Below, piece by piece: positions 12,530-24,462 of a stretch of 64,000 nt of DNA. The stretch spans positions 177,675,021-177,739,020 of the forward strand of contig CM056741.1 of assembly GCA_029851415.1 (NCBI GenBank), written 5' to 3'. The position numbers and the translations under genes are program-made. The notes under the pieces were generated by a model. The model ran no database searches, was not told the origin of the DNA, and saw only the letters and a list, made by a program, of their open reading frames with translations. Position 1 is the first letter of the stretch, and each line of letters opens with the position of its first letter. Source of the stretch: Eretmocerus hayati. Taxonomy: Eukaryota > Arthropoda > Insecta > Hymenoptera > Aphelinidae.

Positions 12530-12974
12530 TGCGGGACTTAAACCTCGCAATCTCCGATACTCCGGACCGGTGCCTTAAGACGATGCGGTCACCGTGCACG
12601 CTGATTTTTGTTCACAGAAATCTCAAAATCTTTTCCAATTCGGACTAAACGGCGAGTTATCCAGGCTTTGTAATCATCTAACTCGGCCTGGATAACTCTT
12701 CGTTCAGCCCAAATTGGAAAATATTTCGAGATTTCCGTGAACAAAAGTGTGTCAATTTGTAGGTTAGGAGGTGCCTGCGATCAAGTTATTCGCACTTTTC
12801 TCCAGTTCTTTTGCGATTTGAGCTAAACGATGAGAAGACGAACTCAAGTTGGATCATAATAAGTATCCGTCTTCTCGTCGTTGAGCCCAAATCGCAAGAG
12901 AATTGGATAAAAGTGCGAATAACTTACAGCGTGCACGGTGACCACATCGCCTTAACCAATTAGACCACCGAGGC
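12530..12974 (-). pseudogene. tRNA-like sequence split by an insertion
   Basis: Skipping the insert at 12579-12955, the minus strand reads as a cloverleaf. The 5' acceptor strand is GCCTCGG, the box A-like stretch is TGGTCTAATTGGTTAAGG, and the anticodon stem CCGGT/ATCGG encloses the 7-nt loop CCGGAGT. A T-arm with box B-like GGTTTAAGTCC follows. The loop would give anticodon GGA (serine-type), but position 33 is C instead of T, one T-stem pair is lost and only five of seven acceptor pairs form. It is therefore a tRNA-derived pseudogene or SINE promoter, not a working tRNA. Confidence 0.65.
12579..12951. mobile_element. TTAA double-hairpin MITE, copy 1
   Basis: Perfect TTAA duplications flank the element (12575-12578 and 12952-12955). 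Its ends are inverted repeats of about 22 bp, close to GRCGATGYGGTCACCGTGCA. Inside are two successive long hairpins separated by TAGGTTAGGAGGTGCCT. Removing the element and one TTAA restores a continuous tRNA-like head, which confirms the insertion boundaries. Copy 2 is at 34302-34686 in the same orientation. Confidence 0.85.
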
Positions 12975-12999
12975 GATTGCGACCAAAATTCAGTTCCCT

Positions 13000-14650
13000 C
13001 CTTGAATCTTAAAGATAGTCCCGGGTATCGAAAAACCTCCAGATACGTGCCCCGTGAAGGCGAGGAGGAAACTCAAAAATGGTCTCAAATTTGGCCATCA
13101 TTGTGACCTTGATGATTTTCTAGAGATCAAATCGGTATTTTCAAGTGCTAAACCTTATTTTTCAATCCGGTTCCTGAAGAGCACAGAATTTTACGTCCAA
13201 ATAGGGATTTTGGCTAGTTTTTATAGATGACCTCTAGGGGTCAGTTGGGGATCAAAGTTATCTGGACAGTATATTAACGTAACAGAGCTAGTGCGATAGT
13301 CGAGATTGAAGAGGTTCCTCTCAAGAAAGTTTCCTAGACTCATTTCGGCCCTAGACCTGTGACCTTGAACTTAACCTTGACTCTCAAAACTCAAGGATTG
13401 CTCCGGGTATCAAAAACTCCGAAACCCGTGTCTCCTAAAATCGAGGGGAAAGCTCAAAAATAGACTCAAATCCTACCTTGGATATGACCTTGATGTTTTC
13501 TAGGAAGTCGAATCGAATCTTTCAGATGGGAACCCCCATATTTTACCCTGGGCCCTGAAAATGTAATGAATATTGAGTCAAGATATGATACACTCGCTAC
13601 GATAGTAATCGGGTAGATGACTCTCCAAGGTCATTTTGAGATCACAAGTATCTGATAGAACTTTTGAGGGTCATCCGCGCTATTGTGGGATAGTCGTACC
13701 TGGGCACTTTGTCCCATTTTGAGAGCCTAGAATTGAAAACTAGGATTTCCGTTTTAAAAAATTTCTATTTGACCTCTAATCAGGGCCAGAGTCACTCTCA
13801 AGGTCACAGCTCGAGGCTTGATCGGAGTCTGGCGATTCCTGTTGAGAATAACACTCCTGATCCAGACTATTGCCTCAGCTTTGGCATGTTGAACTACTAC
13901 TCTGAGACTTGTGACCTCGAAACAATCTTTTGAGGATCAACTACGCGGATGCCATATTTTTAGGGCCCATTGTCAAAAACAGGGGCTCCAATTTGAGGAA
14001 TTTGATTTGACCTTCAAACAACACCCGCACAAGGGGGGGGGGCAAGTGCCTTAGCCCTGAGTCTGACGAAGTCCCGACCCAGCCAGCGTCCGCCGAAGCG
14101 CAGAGAATGCACATCTCTATATTGACCTTCAAGCAAGTATTAAAAGGTCACATTCGATGTTAGTTCTGAGTCCACTTTTGAGCTTCCCCCTCGATAAGAG
14201 ACACGTATTTTGGAGTTCCAATAACTTGGAGCCATCTTCGAGTTTTGATAGTCAAGGTTATGTGCCAAGGCATAGGTCAAGGGTCAGGATAAGTCTTGAA
14301 ACTATCTTGAGAGGAACTTCTTCAACAATTGTATCGCACTAGCTATGGTATGTTAATACACTTTCCAGATACTTTTAACCATCAAATGACTCCTAGAGGT
14401 TATCTAAAAAATCGGGAAGAAGTCCTATTTGTGTGTAAAATGTTACGCTCTCCCAGAAGGCAGAGTAACAAATAGAAATTCTCAGTTGAAAAAACTGATT
14501 TGGCCTTGAAATAACTATCAAAGTCACATTCAAGGTCAAATCTGAGACCATTTTTGAGCTTTCTCCTCGTTCTAGGAGACACGTGCTTCGGGGTTTTTCG
14601 ATACCAGGAACTATCTTCGAGTTCTTAGGAGGAAAACTGACTTTTGGGGC
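13000..14650. repeat. 1.65-kb composite inverted repeat built from units of about 370 bp
   Basis: The left half holds two direct units (starting near 13015 and 13390), each with GGGTATCRAAAAACYCCR-like sequence, AGCTCAAAAATGG/AGACTCAAA and TGACCTTGATG. The right half holds the same units in reverse complement (near 14150-14260 and 14515-14640). The outer arms align over about 570-600 bp with many scattered differences. Further short ACCTTGA-rich inner copies sit at 13700-13830 and 13960-14030. No long frame survives. It looks like an old foldback element or an inverted duplication of a tandem pair. Confidence 0.8.
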
Positions 14651-17110
14651 ACTTTGTATACAGAGTATATACAGTAGAAAGAATTTTTTAGCGTCGGCCA
14701 CTGGTACACTTGAAAATGCAGACGCGCACGCTTGACAGCATCGATAATCTTCTAGGAGTTTCTATTTTCTCATTCACCAGACGGCACTTTGGGTTGCACT
14801 CTCACATCGCTGTTTATTTTAAGAATTGACCAGTCACTTTTAAAAAGTGGTCCTCTCGAACATGCATCAGAACATATATTGCAGTGGCCATTGACATTTT
14901 TTAAAAAGTGATGACGAATAAGGACTACCCCTTTCTTACTGCTCTCTCCTAGATCATTCAATAATTTACAAATGTCGCTTGTGAAAAATAATTATGACAA
15001 TTATACTCGATCATTATTCAAATAATGAGGTACAGGAAAGTCAATGGGAGGAACTTTGCAAATTGCAACCCAGGGGCACGGGAATCGTTCCTTGACTTCC
15101 TCTAAAGTTACAAGGCACGTAATGCCCTACAAAAAATATAATGTGATAATGATGAGTGCTCACAGATTCAAAGAATAATTATGGTCATTTTAGAATCTAT
15201 GTGGTATAAGACGAGATTCGAGGCGATCTAAACCTAAATCCTATCCTCATTTTAGGGTTTGAAATCGTGAGAAAATATTTTTTCTTACGAACATTTATTC
15301 CTCTAAACTCCAAAACACTGTTTCTTAGGGTAGAGATTTGTGTGGATCTGGACCCACCTCGCAGTTTTGAAGAGTGAGACGGATTGAAGTCACTCATATG
15401 TTTGGAAACCGATATTCCGAATTCTAAGATCTGGGTCCGGAAAAGTTCTTTTAAAATCATGAGTATCTCGAATCAATTTTACTTTTTGAAGATCCGAGGG
15501 ACTCAAATTCGCAGAAGTCCCAGCTTCACTTGATCTCTAATGGAATCGATCCAAGACCAATTTGCATAGTTATGTCTTTCAAACATTGGTATAACTCATG
15601 ATCATAGACAAAATCAGATCAAAAGTATATACATCACTTTGAACACATCACATATCGCAGCTGCATTCCACAGTTACCAGATTTTCCGCACTTTCTCCGC
15701 CTGTGGTCAAAGTCCTTATTCATGCCGTTTGACCGCAGATGTCTGCGAACTGCTGGGCCATTGATATTGCAAAATCATATAATACTAACGCTTTCCAAAT
15801 TCCATATTTCTGTCTTTTTCTCGTGCATTCATCTGACAAAGTGTGGGATATTGTCTAATAAGCGAAGAATACTAGTTCTTTTCTTCCAAACGCCCGGAAT
15901 TATCGAGGAAATATTTTTATATTGTAGAAATTCTATCTATCGCGATTAGGGTCAAGTGCAATTGTTGAAATGTCAATTTTCAAGGTAGGAAACCTCTATT
16001 GGCAAATTTCTCCGATTGCGGTCAAATTAGTTGCAAAGTTGGGGCCCGTTATATCTGTTGATGCATCGGAGTGAACAATGGATATTCCCAGAACCGTTGT
16101 GATGATGCTCAGGTGCTCATTTGGAATGCAAAGCTCGATGCTTCGTTGCCAATTTATTGCGGCATCCGTGAACGTGGGTGACATTGGTTCTTGGCATGAG
16201 TATTTGCAAATTCGAGATCCTTTGTCGTCGAAAAAAAAAACTGTTCTCATACCTGGTCGATATGGTGTTCACTTTGATGGAACGTTGAGTCATCTAAAAT
16301 TGGATTAAACTTCATTATAATTAAATCCCTGAGTCGAGTATTACACAGAATTCATAATTCTGTAAACGACTAACACAGAATCAAAATTTTTGAAATTCGG
16401 GAATTATGTATAAGATGAATGCTTAAAAAAATTCAAATGAGTTCTAAACTGGTCACCAGATTGAATAATTCTCAACCATGTAATACTCTTTGTGCAAACT
16501 GGTCACTCATGCTAATTATTATACTGTCATTGCCCTTGAATATTTTCGGTTCGTTTCCTACTCCTACACGTCAGATAAACAGGATACAAATTCTGATACC
16601 CAAATTCCACTCTACACGCGCGAATCCAAACGGCCTTGTCACTAATACTTCCGGGATTGGTCCCAACAAACTAACCGTTCATAATCGTCACAATTTGCTA
16701 AAACCAACGCATCTATCCAGCAAGCCATCGTTTTTCGAAATAGGCATTGTTTGACTAATCAGTTAAGTATTTTCGATCTTAGCTCTAAAAATTTGATCAA
16801 AATTGTAGGTAGACGGTCTTGCATTGCTGTAAGTACCATGTAAGATTTGCAATGTTAATAAAAGGAAAACTGGTAAAAAAAGACATATATTGGTTTTGCA
16901 AGAACGAAATGTGTACGAATTCATTTACATAAAAGTGTAGAAGGAAGACCGGCAAGAGGTATATTATATATAGTAGGTATGCGACGAAATCAGTGAGAGG
17001 CAATTAAGGTCGGCGCGAAATTGTTGTCCTCGGCTTGAATTTCATGCGCAATGTTCAAATAGGGAGTTTCTTTCTCGTTCCGTCAACTTATATACCTCTC
17101 CTGTTATATT
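14651..17110. other. No firm gene; one signal-peptide-like small frame
   Basis: A frame from the ATG at 16437 to 16754 would encode about 105 residues with a hydrophobic segment (LMLIIILSLPLNIFGSF) preceded by a polar stretch. It has no recognised domain or splice evidence, so I do not call it a gene. The rest of the stretch shows nothing supported. Confidence 0.3.
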
Positions 17111-17150
17111 GCTGCAATGCAACTGCATTGCGAGATATATAAATATCTCG
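17111..17150 (+). promoter_or_regulatory. Candidate core promoter: two adjacent perfect palindromes, one holding a TATA box
   Basis: GCAATGCA-AC-TGCATTGC occupies 17114-17131. It is directly followed, sharing one base, by CGAGATAT-ATAA-ATATCTCG at 17131-17150. The second palindrome contains TATATAAA at 17136-17143, 118 bp before the ATG of the exon at 17261. Spacing and sequence fit an RNA polymerase II TATA promoter. The function is inferred from position only. Confidence 0.35.
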
Positions 17151-17260
17151 GTATGATGAAAACGCCACTAAACGACACCAAACTTACGCACTTTTTTTTA
17201 ATGGGTACTTAAGCGCCAAACTCATTCGTTTTGAGGTGCAACTTTTTTGACAATTTATCG

Positions 17261-17537
17261 ATGGCACAATCTTTCACGCTCAATGAGTTGTAAGTGAGTG
17301 GTTTGTCTATTGAAAGACTTGATGACGACGAAGGAAATTTCATCGATCTTCCTGAGGCTATGAAACTTCTTATTTCAATGAAACTCACTTGTGTTGAATG
17401 TGTGACTCAAGATATCCTTTCTAAGCTCCCATTGCATCCCAAAGAGGAGAGATTTTTCTTACTCAATAAGGGTGTACAAATGAGAATTTTACAATCGGGT
17501 AAACCATTAGGCCTTGTTCTATCTCGCTCAGATAATG
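17261..17537 (+). pseudogene. Probable first coding exon with an in-frame stop
   Basis: An ATG at 17261 opens MAQSFTLNEL, then a TAA at 17291-17293. The same frame then continues for 81 further codons of convincing coding-like sequence, including SIERLDDDEGNF, LPEAMKLLISMKLTC, LPLHPKEERF and KPLGLVLSRSD. It ends exactly at a consensus donor, GTAAGTA (17538). The TAA lies inside a second consensus donor, GTAAGTGAG (17290). Either the exon carries a nonsense mutation, or the upstream donor is used and the rest is skipped or alternatively spliced. The TATA-like box at 17136 supports transcription from here. I do not recognise the protein and could not find the next exon. No cysteine pattern, membrane segment or known domain is evident. 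Confidence 0.45.
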
Positions 17538-17569
17538 TAAGTATACTTATGTGGAAGATCCACTGATTT

Positions 17570-20500
17570 AAAGATTTTCAATTCAAGTCAGGTGACCCCA
17601 TTTTTCATGAATCATTTGAGATCTGATAGATACGTTTGAGATCTTTGTAGTCTACTCATTTGTTTGGATATGTATCCCGATTTCGATGTGTAGGAATGTA
17701 GTGCATACCGTTAATATTCCACACCTATTTTTCGCCCTCAACTTTGCTCGCATAGATGTGGGACCCTGGCGACAAAAAGTTACCAAATGTTATCCGGAGG
17801 GTGTCCAATAAAAGTCATGAGATTATACCCTATATGGACGTCCTGATAGTTATCCAAATAATTACCATTCCGTTGAACACTATTAAGAAAACCCTAAAAT
17901 TTGTTCGTTTAGGTTAATAAAAAAAAGCCAATCTTTGATTATCTACTGGTTATATGCTCGGGTTATCAAAAATTGACAAGTAATGTGGGATAAAGGATGC
18001 TCTTACGTCAGCTGCACAGCTCGGAATGGATCAGAATTAATCATCGCGGGCCCAAATCAGAGCGAAATTTGACTCATTGTCCAAAAAAGGGGAAGAAATA
18101 GTTGCCCATCGTGTTTCAAGAATCGTCATCCTCGATGGACAACTCTCGAATAAGCCAAAATGTTCTCAATTGGACAACTTCATTTGTCTTTCATAGCTAG
18201 GGTTGATTTTCAGTGGGTGCTTTATGTGGTATCTAAATTGGATATCTTCACGACGTCTATTTGGAGCCTTCGAGAATCGGATCACTTTTGGTCAACATTT
18301 GGATATCTTTATTCTGGCTTCCAAGATGGTTGTTCGTTTGCGGAACGAACACTTTCTGTTACGAGGGGAATGGCTCTTTTGAATTCTTCCCAAGTTTAAG
18401 AGGAAGCCATTTGTGATCGCAGAGCTCCCGTTGATAGAATTTTTAAAGGAAAATTATCATAGTGCTAACAACTAATTTACAAATGGAATCGTACGGATCA
18501 ACTCAAATGCAATCTCTTAGATTCGCAGTCTATTGGATCAATAGACTGCGTCCAGTCATTCGCAGCATCAATTACATAAAATTTGGAAACCATTCCAATT
18601 CCATTCCAAATGAAGATTAGACTCAATTTTTGCGGTTCGGTTTTGTATAGCAGAAGTGAGATTTTGATTTAGTTTTTCAATTGACTAACATGATATAGGA
18701 GTAACAAAAGGCAATGGCAGAGAGTAAGCAAAGGTATCTGTATAATAGGTGAGAACTTTGCTTCTTTAGCAATGGCTGAATCAACTAAAATCCGTGATTC
18801 CTAACCATGGACTTTAGTTTATTCGGCCATTACCTGGTTATAGTGAACTGAAAGTCGCGAACGATCGAACTTTCATTTTTTTATCAAAAAATAGCGTAGG
18901 GTATATAAAAAATCCATAGATGAAATACATTACGGAGCAAGGTCTCAATTAAAATATTCTATTGACTATGTATTATCATGATAATTCCTGGTATTGATTA
19001 GGAGAAAAAGAAGAAACACTGGACCATGATTTTTGTGCTTAGCGGCTTATGGGCAATCTCCCCATGAAAAATATTCGAATTCCAAAATGACCCTCAAGCC
19101 AGAATGTAATAATTTGACATCAATTTTCAAAGAATTTACCTCGGTTCAATATTTCCTGAGCAAAATATCATAGCCAAACGATCAAATATCTAGAGGGTAT
19201 CTACTTAAATTTTGCCGCGTTATCAATTTGCAGTATTGCGCTTGTGAAATTGAAAACAAATTTTGTTTTCAATTTTACAAATGTAGTAACGACTGTTCCA
19301 TGATGGAGTCCAGAATCAAAACATACACTTTTCATCGAAAAATTGATCTATTATAGCTCGAATACACTCATGAAAAGGCGTGATTAATTCGCACGCCGGT
19401 GCTGTTCAAAGGAATTGCTCTGATGGAAGTTTCTAGCGACTTTTCTCCTTCTATAATGTCTCTACAGATTTATACCGTTGTGGTATTATCATCTCGCGGT
19501 ATTATGGTACTGACCAGCTCTCGGTATTATTGCGCGTAAAAGTACATACACGTGCTTAAATATATATATATTCGTTGTGCAACTTCTTACCGGGTAAAAT
19601 TTAACGTGGTATACGGTATATTATGTCACCTGGGGCAAAAGAGATACATATGCTCAGAGGACGCGAGGCCATCGTACGTGAAAACGACTTTGCAGACGCT
19701 CACGAGGACCATTATGTCATCCGATGGCACTCTAAGCTAGCGAATCAGGCCATGCGCGTGCACGCACATGATCGGGTCAATTTTAATTCTAGTTACTGTC
19801 AATTGTTACCTTGTAACAGTAAAATTTGATGAAAATCACTTTGAGGCTTACGGTAAATTAGATGACTTTCCAAGAGCCCATAAGCTTTTCTGGAACTCTG
19901 GAGCATTCTACATTGTCTCAGTGTTCTATATGCACAAAAAAATGGGATTAAAAGGTACAGGATTAATTTTACGCGTATTAGAGAAGAGATCTATGAATCG
20001 AGGGGCCCAATTGATGTATTCATTTCAATAGTTTTGAGCAACTCAGCACTGTTGACCCGCTTTCTTTATTGGACCCAATTTTCCAGCTTTGGAAAAATTT
20101 TCTGATACGGAATAAGGTGATAGAATGACCAAGCGCACACCAAAACCATACAAAATAGAAAAATTATCGTAAGATTATCACAAATATCGGGTTTCGGGTG
20201 GACGTGTCAAGTCGATTCGTTTCATAACATATGTAAGAAAGTTAATGTAAGAAAGTTACTGGGATTTGCAGCTGTAAGTTATAGTCTGCCATAGGAAATA
20301 GCACGATTAACTGTAAATTACAGATCGATAAAAGGTACACACATGGGAGATGTACTTCCCTTGACGATAACACATAAATTTCAGCCTAGTAAGACTAGGA
20401 ATAGTCATTCATTTGCTTTTAAGTACGAAGTATTTTACTACTCACCCCTCAGTCCTACCGCAGTCAACGAGCTAGTTATCGTATTTATCTTCCTCAGATT

Positions 20501-20969
20501 ACTTCAATTATTGAGTAATTTCTTCGAGATGCAGAATTTTTGTCACTCACTCTGTCATTGGGTACAATCATCGAATTCAATTCACCCAAGTAAACTTCTT
20601 TGTGATTCTTTAACCCTATAACAGTGAATCTAAAACCTGCATTTCAATTCCCTATTTTTGGATGTAATGGGGACTCATTCTTGCACGTGACTTTCGAATT
20701 TCGTTTCCGACATTGCAACTGTCATCAAACAAAAATTCATAAAACTTCAGTCGAAGAATCTGTTGACGCAGTGGTTAAAATACTTCGTGTACTCAATATA
20801 AACTTATTGATCAGTGAAAGAGGAATGTGCGATACTTATCAATAATTCGCTACATCGATTTTTGCACCGATAATTTTGGCGGTCATATCTGACCCGTATC
20901 GATGCTCCGAGTGTTCACTTGATACGCCATTTGCTCACTGTGATTTTTATGCTCTCTTGAAAATTTGAT
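17570..20969. other. No supported gene; one small perfect hairpin
   Basis: Frames of up to 92 codons occur (for example 19768-20031 and 20343-20621), without domains or paired splice sites. If the exon at 17261 belongs to a real gene, its later exons should lie here or beyond, but none is convincing. Confidence 0.35.
18524..18550. repeat. Perfect 12-bp hairpin with 3-nt loop
   Basis: CGCAGTCTATTG, loop GAT, CAATAGACTGCG. The tight loop and perfect stem would extrude easily as a cruciform. There is no following T-run and no wider element, so no function is assigned. Confidence 0.8.
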
Positions 20970-21340
20970 TGAGAAATAGTTCTCACAAGGAGCACCCAGG
21001 TGTTGTGGGTCACAGATTTGGCTGAAACTCTGGAGATAGTCTCCTTTTACCACCAAAAGATGAAACCCAGAGCCGCACTGGCAAATGCCCAACCGTTTTC
21101 ATGCTATAGCCTATGTTGTTAGCAAGGCCCATATAGGCCCATGTTGAAAAATGACATATACAGATATACTCGTAATGCTAATGTTATAAGCTGCATATCA
21201 AAAACGGTTGGGCATTCGCAACTGCGGCTCTTGGTTTCATCTTTTGACGATAAAAGGAGACTATCCCCAGAGTTTCAGAAAAATCCGTGTTCCACAACTC
21301 CTGGGTGTTCCTCGTCAGTACCAAATTACCGTGGATCAAA
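20970..21340. repeat. Foldback element, family F, copy 1
   Basis: The arms are about 20988-21095 and 21198-21320. Paired blocks include GAAACTCTGG, GATAGTCTCCTTTTA, AAAAGATGAAACC, AGAGCCGCA and AATGCCCAACCG. The centre reads CCCATATAGGCCCATGTTG then ATGACATATACAGATATACT. This centre also occurs, reversed, in the copy at 33731-34064, although the arms of the two elements differ. Confidence 0.8.
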
Positions 21341-21556
21341 TTTGAAATACTATTGGTCTCGCACCCAGCCTTGAATTTAATCAGTTCCTCCGACTATCTG
21401 GGGGAGTTCACGTATTAATACATCCGAATCAATATTTTTGAGCGTACTAAACATTCCTGCGCTGATTTCTCTTAGCTATATTCCTAATACACAGCTTTCG
21501 ATAAAAACTTACGTGACCGAAATCGCTTTATTATAACGCCATACATCAGACTGATA

Positions 21557-21862
21557 AGGGGAGGACCAGGTGTCCGAGTCACCAATCTTGTCCAAATTCT
21601 ATTCACAGTTTTGTATCATCCAGTATCTGAAGAATCTGGAGGAAATCCATCAAATGGGCCTCATGTTCAGAGCTACAGCCAAAAACATTAACATTGCAAT
21701 GTGTGTCTATATTGCTTATATAGGTCCATGCTAATCTCAGTGTCTGTATCTTCAGACAGGAGGCCCATTTGACAGAGTTACTCTGGATTCTTCATATTCC
21801 AGGCGGTACAAAACCGTGAAAGAAATTTGGACAAGATTAGTGATCATATCGACATACCTGTT
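21557..21862. repeat. Foldback element, family F, copy 2
   Basis: The arms (about 21580-21690 and 21740-21850) pair through ATCTTGTCCAAATT, ACRGTTTTGTA, GAAGAATCYRGAG and TCAAATGGGCCTC. The copy at 33731-34064 has recognisably the same arms, with ATGTGAAGAATCCAGAG and GTCAAATGGGCC. It lies only about 220 bp from copy 1. Confidence 0.8.
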
Positions 21863-23112
21863 ACAGAGATGAGATTCATTGCCTTTGCTTACAAGGATGG
21901 ATGCCTTATTCAATTCGAGTACACGGGATGGAATCCGGAAGAGGAAGAGGGATTAGTTCAGGGATCGAAATTTGGTCCTTGGTGAATTATTATCCACGAG
22001 TTTGATTGTGCATGATAAATGTACGTTTTGCACACTCGAGTTTTAATTTGGAGAGAAGACCTCGATTCTGAATGCAACGGTTCATTGTAGTCGGAACCAC
22101 GTGAACAATAATTTAGTTGTCTCTGATCCTTTCGTGCGTCATAAACTTGAAATTTTCGGTAGGATCGTAGCCATGTCTGTTCACAGCTCAGCTGCGAATG
22201 AATTATTCATTTTCGTCAATAGTTACGTACTTAGATAGTGACTCCAATAAACATATCCGGGTGATTCCGCCAAAACTGTTCACTCTGGAGGCTCGAATTT
22301 GTCCTTTGGGCAAATTTTCTACCCTTTTGATTATTCGAATGCCGTTCATTCGTCGGTCACGTTGGAGTCAAAATGCTAAGTACACCAAGTGAGGTATCGT
22401 TACGATCGAGGTTATGATAAATGATTTTGAAGCCAAAAGTGCCCCTATCATTCATGCAACCGACGCTAGATCAATATTACGTTTTTTCGAGGGTCACAGA
22501 ATGTGACACTTTTTGCGTGTCACGGATTGTGACAAATCATCTAACAACCTCGTATGGTTTTGGAACGACTTGACCGAACACATATTCCTTAGTACCAACA
22601 AACTACAGCAGGAATAATTCGTTTGTCACGGATGATATCTTTTATGTATCCGTCGAAATACGCTGCTAAAAGAGATGAGCAGAATGCTTTTTCTTGACGA
22701 AATTTGCCTGAGTAGTTCGATGGAAATGCATATAAACAAACCAGTTTAGAATGTAACAAACGTATCTTTGTAGGTCATTAACGTGAAAACAAAGCTTCCT
22801 CTTTAGAGAAAGCAAAAATCAGCAGATCTTAGCTCCGCTCGCCGAATCACTTCAAATAAATGGCCACACTGCACCGAAAATTTCTAGCCTAATCCAAATG
22901 AAACGAGGTGGTCTCCGGGAAGAAGCCTTCTACTCTCACAAAAAAGTGCTAGTGGGTGCTTTTAGGGTGTTTTGGAATCTGACATGATTTTTCAGTACAG
23001 ACTGTACTTACGTGCTAGTTACACAAAAAAAAACTCGAGTGGAAACGTGCATTGGTGCATGAAATTACTCTTCCAAATAGAAGCTTTCGAATGATGAGTC
23101 GGAAAATATGGA
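21863..23112. other. No gene seen
   Basis: Only short frames. Small GTCACA/TGTGAC inverted motifs cluster around 22493-22535, but they do not form a recognisable element. Confidence 0.4.
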
Positions 23113-24136
23113 ACAAGATAAGTGTACCCAACTTACCCTCACATGCCGCTCTCAGGGATGGGCACTCGTTCACCTTCGCGCAATGTTTTTTTTTACGTTT
23201 GTTATATTACAATATTAGAAAATTAATGATTTGGACCGGAGCCGGATGATATTTGCGTCTCTCAGAGAATATCAAGTGGGTTTTCGCATTTTTTGTGTTT
23301 GCACACTTGAGAAATCGCCAACGGGAATGCGTGTGGTGAAGTCGGGGCCAAAATTTTTCCAATCCTTTGACCCAAAACCCTCAAAATCCGAGTTTTAGAG
23401 TAACAAATTTGAATTTGGAGAAATTTTATGAGCAAAATAGGAGATCATTCGCAAAAATGGAGGTCAACATCGGAGTGTACCCAACTTCACTGCATGTCTT
23501 TATCTAGAAAAAGAGTGCAGTATGACCTCTTTTACCATTCAGAATGTGCTTATCTCGTTAACTTAAGTCGGGAATCGTATTTTGGACCAGCGAAAAGCTC
23601 TAAATGTGGTTGTCGAGGATGAAAACAATTTTATGCATTCATCGCCGGATTACATCGTTTTTTCCTTTTGAGGAAATATAGACAGCAGGGCTGCCGTGAT
23701 ACGGAAAAACCACGTATCTTATATACAATGGGTTTCCTATGGAGATACGCGTATGCTCTTCCGTATCACGGCAGAAGACTCCATTTGATATAATTAGACG
23801 TACTTCAGCTCATTTTGAAGGTCTTGAATGAACAAGCATCAGACAAAGCTGGAGTTGTTGAGAAATGTTGAAGTGAACCAGAGTTGTTGAGAAATGGCTT
23901 AATGGGAGGGGGGAGGAGGGGTGTCGAGTACACCTTCTTACCAACTCGCAAAAAAACTCACTTGGCGAAATCGTGATAGCTCGGCTCTGGTCGGTCAAAA
24001 TTGAGCTTACTCTAACTTACTTCAAAGGTCTTGGAACAAGCTTCAAAATGCCATAAAGCACGTTGAAAAATATTGAAGTGGGGGGGGGACTATTGACCAA
24101 ACAACTCAAGGGGAGGGGAGCATGTTGGGTACAGTG
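23113..24136. mobile_element. GTGTACCCAACTT family DNA element, copy A
   Basis: It aligns in direct orientation with copy B at 43255-44090 through most of its length. Shared blocks include the GTGTACCCAACTT ends, TCTCAGG(G/A)ATGGGC, TTTTTGTGTTTGCAC, an internal GTGTACCCAAC and TTAGACGTA. The right end, reading TGTTGGGTACAGTGA, abuts or is cut by the MITE at 24135-24462. Copy A also carries an 84-bp palindromic insert (23691-23774) that copy B lacks. Frames inside are short and not shared, so it is non-autonomous. Confidence 0.75.
23691..23774. mobile_element. 84-bp palindromic mini-element inserted in copy A
   Basis: The ends are perfect 16-bp inverted repeats, CTGCCGTGATACGGAA and its complement at 23759-23774, with more inner pairing (CGTATCT / AGATACG). 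Copy B of the host element runs past this position without it, so the comparison supports a true insertion or a local hairpin gain. Confidence 0.7.
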
Positions 24137-24462
24137 AGCGTATCCGCACGTTCGAGCCCTGTAAGATGGCGTTGAAGTCAGCTCTCTAAGGTAGAAAAAG
24201 TCACGTGATATGCAAGAGGCAAGTTCAAAAATTTAAACAAATTTGGCATAGAGTCATTTAAACAGCTGCGAGTGACAAAATTGTTAAAGTTTACGTGTTT
24301 GAATTGATGAAATATTTAGAGGAATATAATAACTCGGGTTGTAGACCGAGTATCAGATCGTTCTGTGATGGCTTGTTTACTGTTTACTTCTACCTTAGAG
24401 AGTTTCTTTTCCTCGCCGCTAGATGTGTCACTTTTGGTCGAACGTGCGGATATCTCGTCACA
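24135..24462. mobile_element. MITE with TATCCGCACGTTCGA inverted ends
   Basis: The left end (GAGCGTATCCGCACGTTCGA) and reversed right end (GAGATATCCGCACGTTCGA) match over about 15 bp. A second inner pair, CTCTCTAAGGTAGAA, is at about 24184-24198 and 24391-24406. There is no coding frame. It is inserted at or against the right end of the preceding element. Confidence 0.75.

Larger units (their letters stand above)
12360..12974 (-). mobile_element. tRNA-headed SINE-like element, interrupted by a TTAA insertion
   Basis: Read on the minus strand, a tRNA-like head starts at 12974. Downstream of it is a body with two strong hairpins: CCTTCGAG...CTCGAAGG at about 12417-12458 and CAGTTTGAC...GTCAAACTG at about 12392-12413. 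The head-plus-structured-body layout fits a tRNA-derived SINE. A poly(A) or short tandem tail is not obvious, so the 3' limit is uncertain. A 373-bp TTAA element splits the head. Confidence 0.5.
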
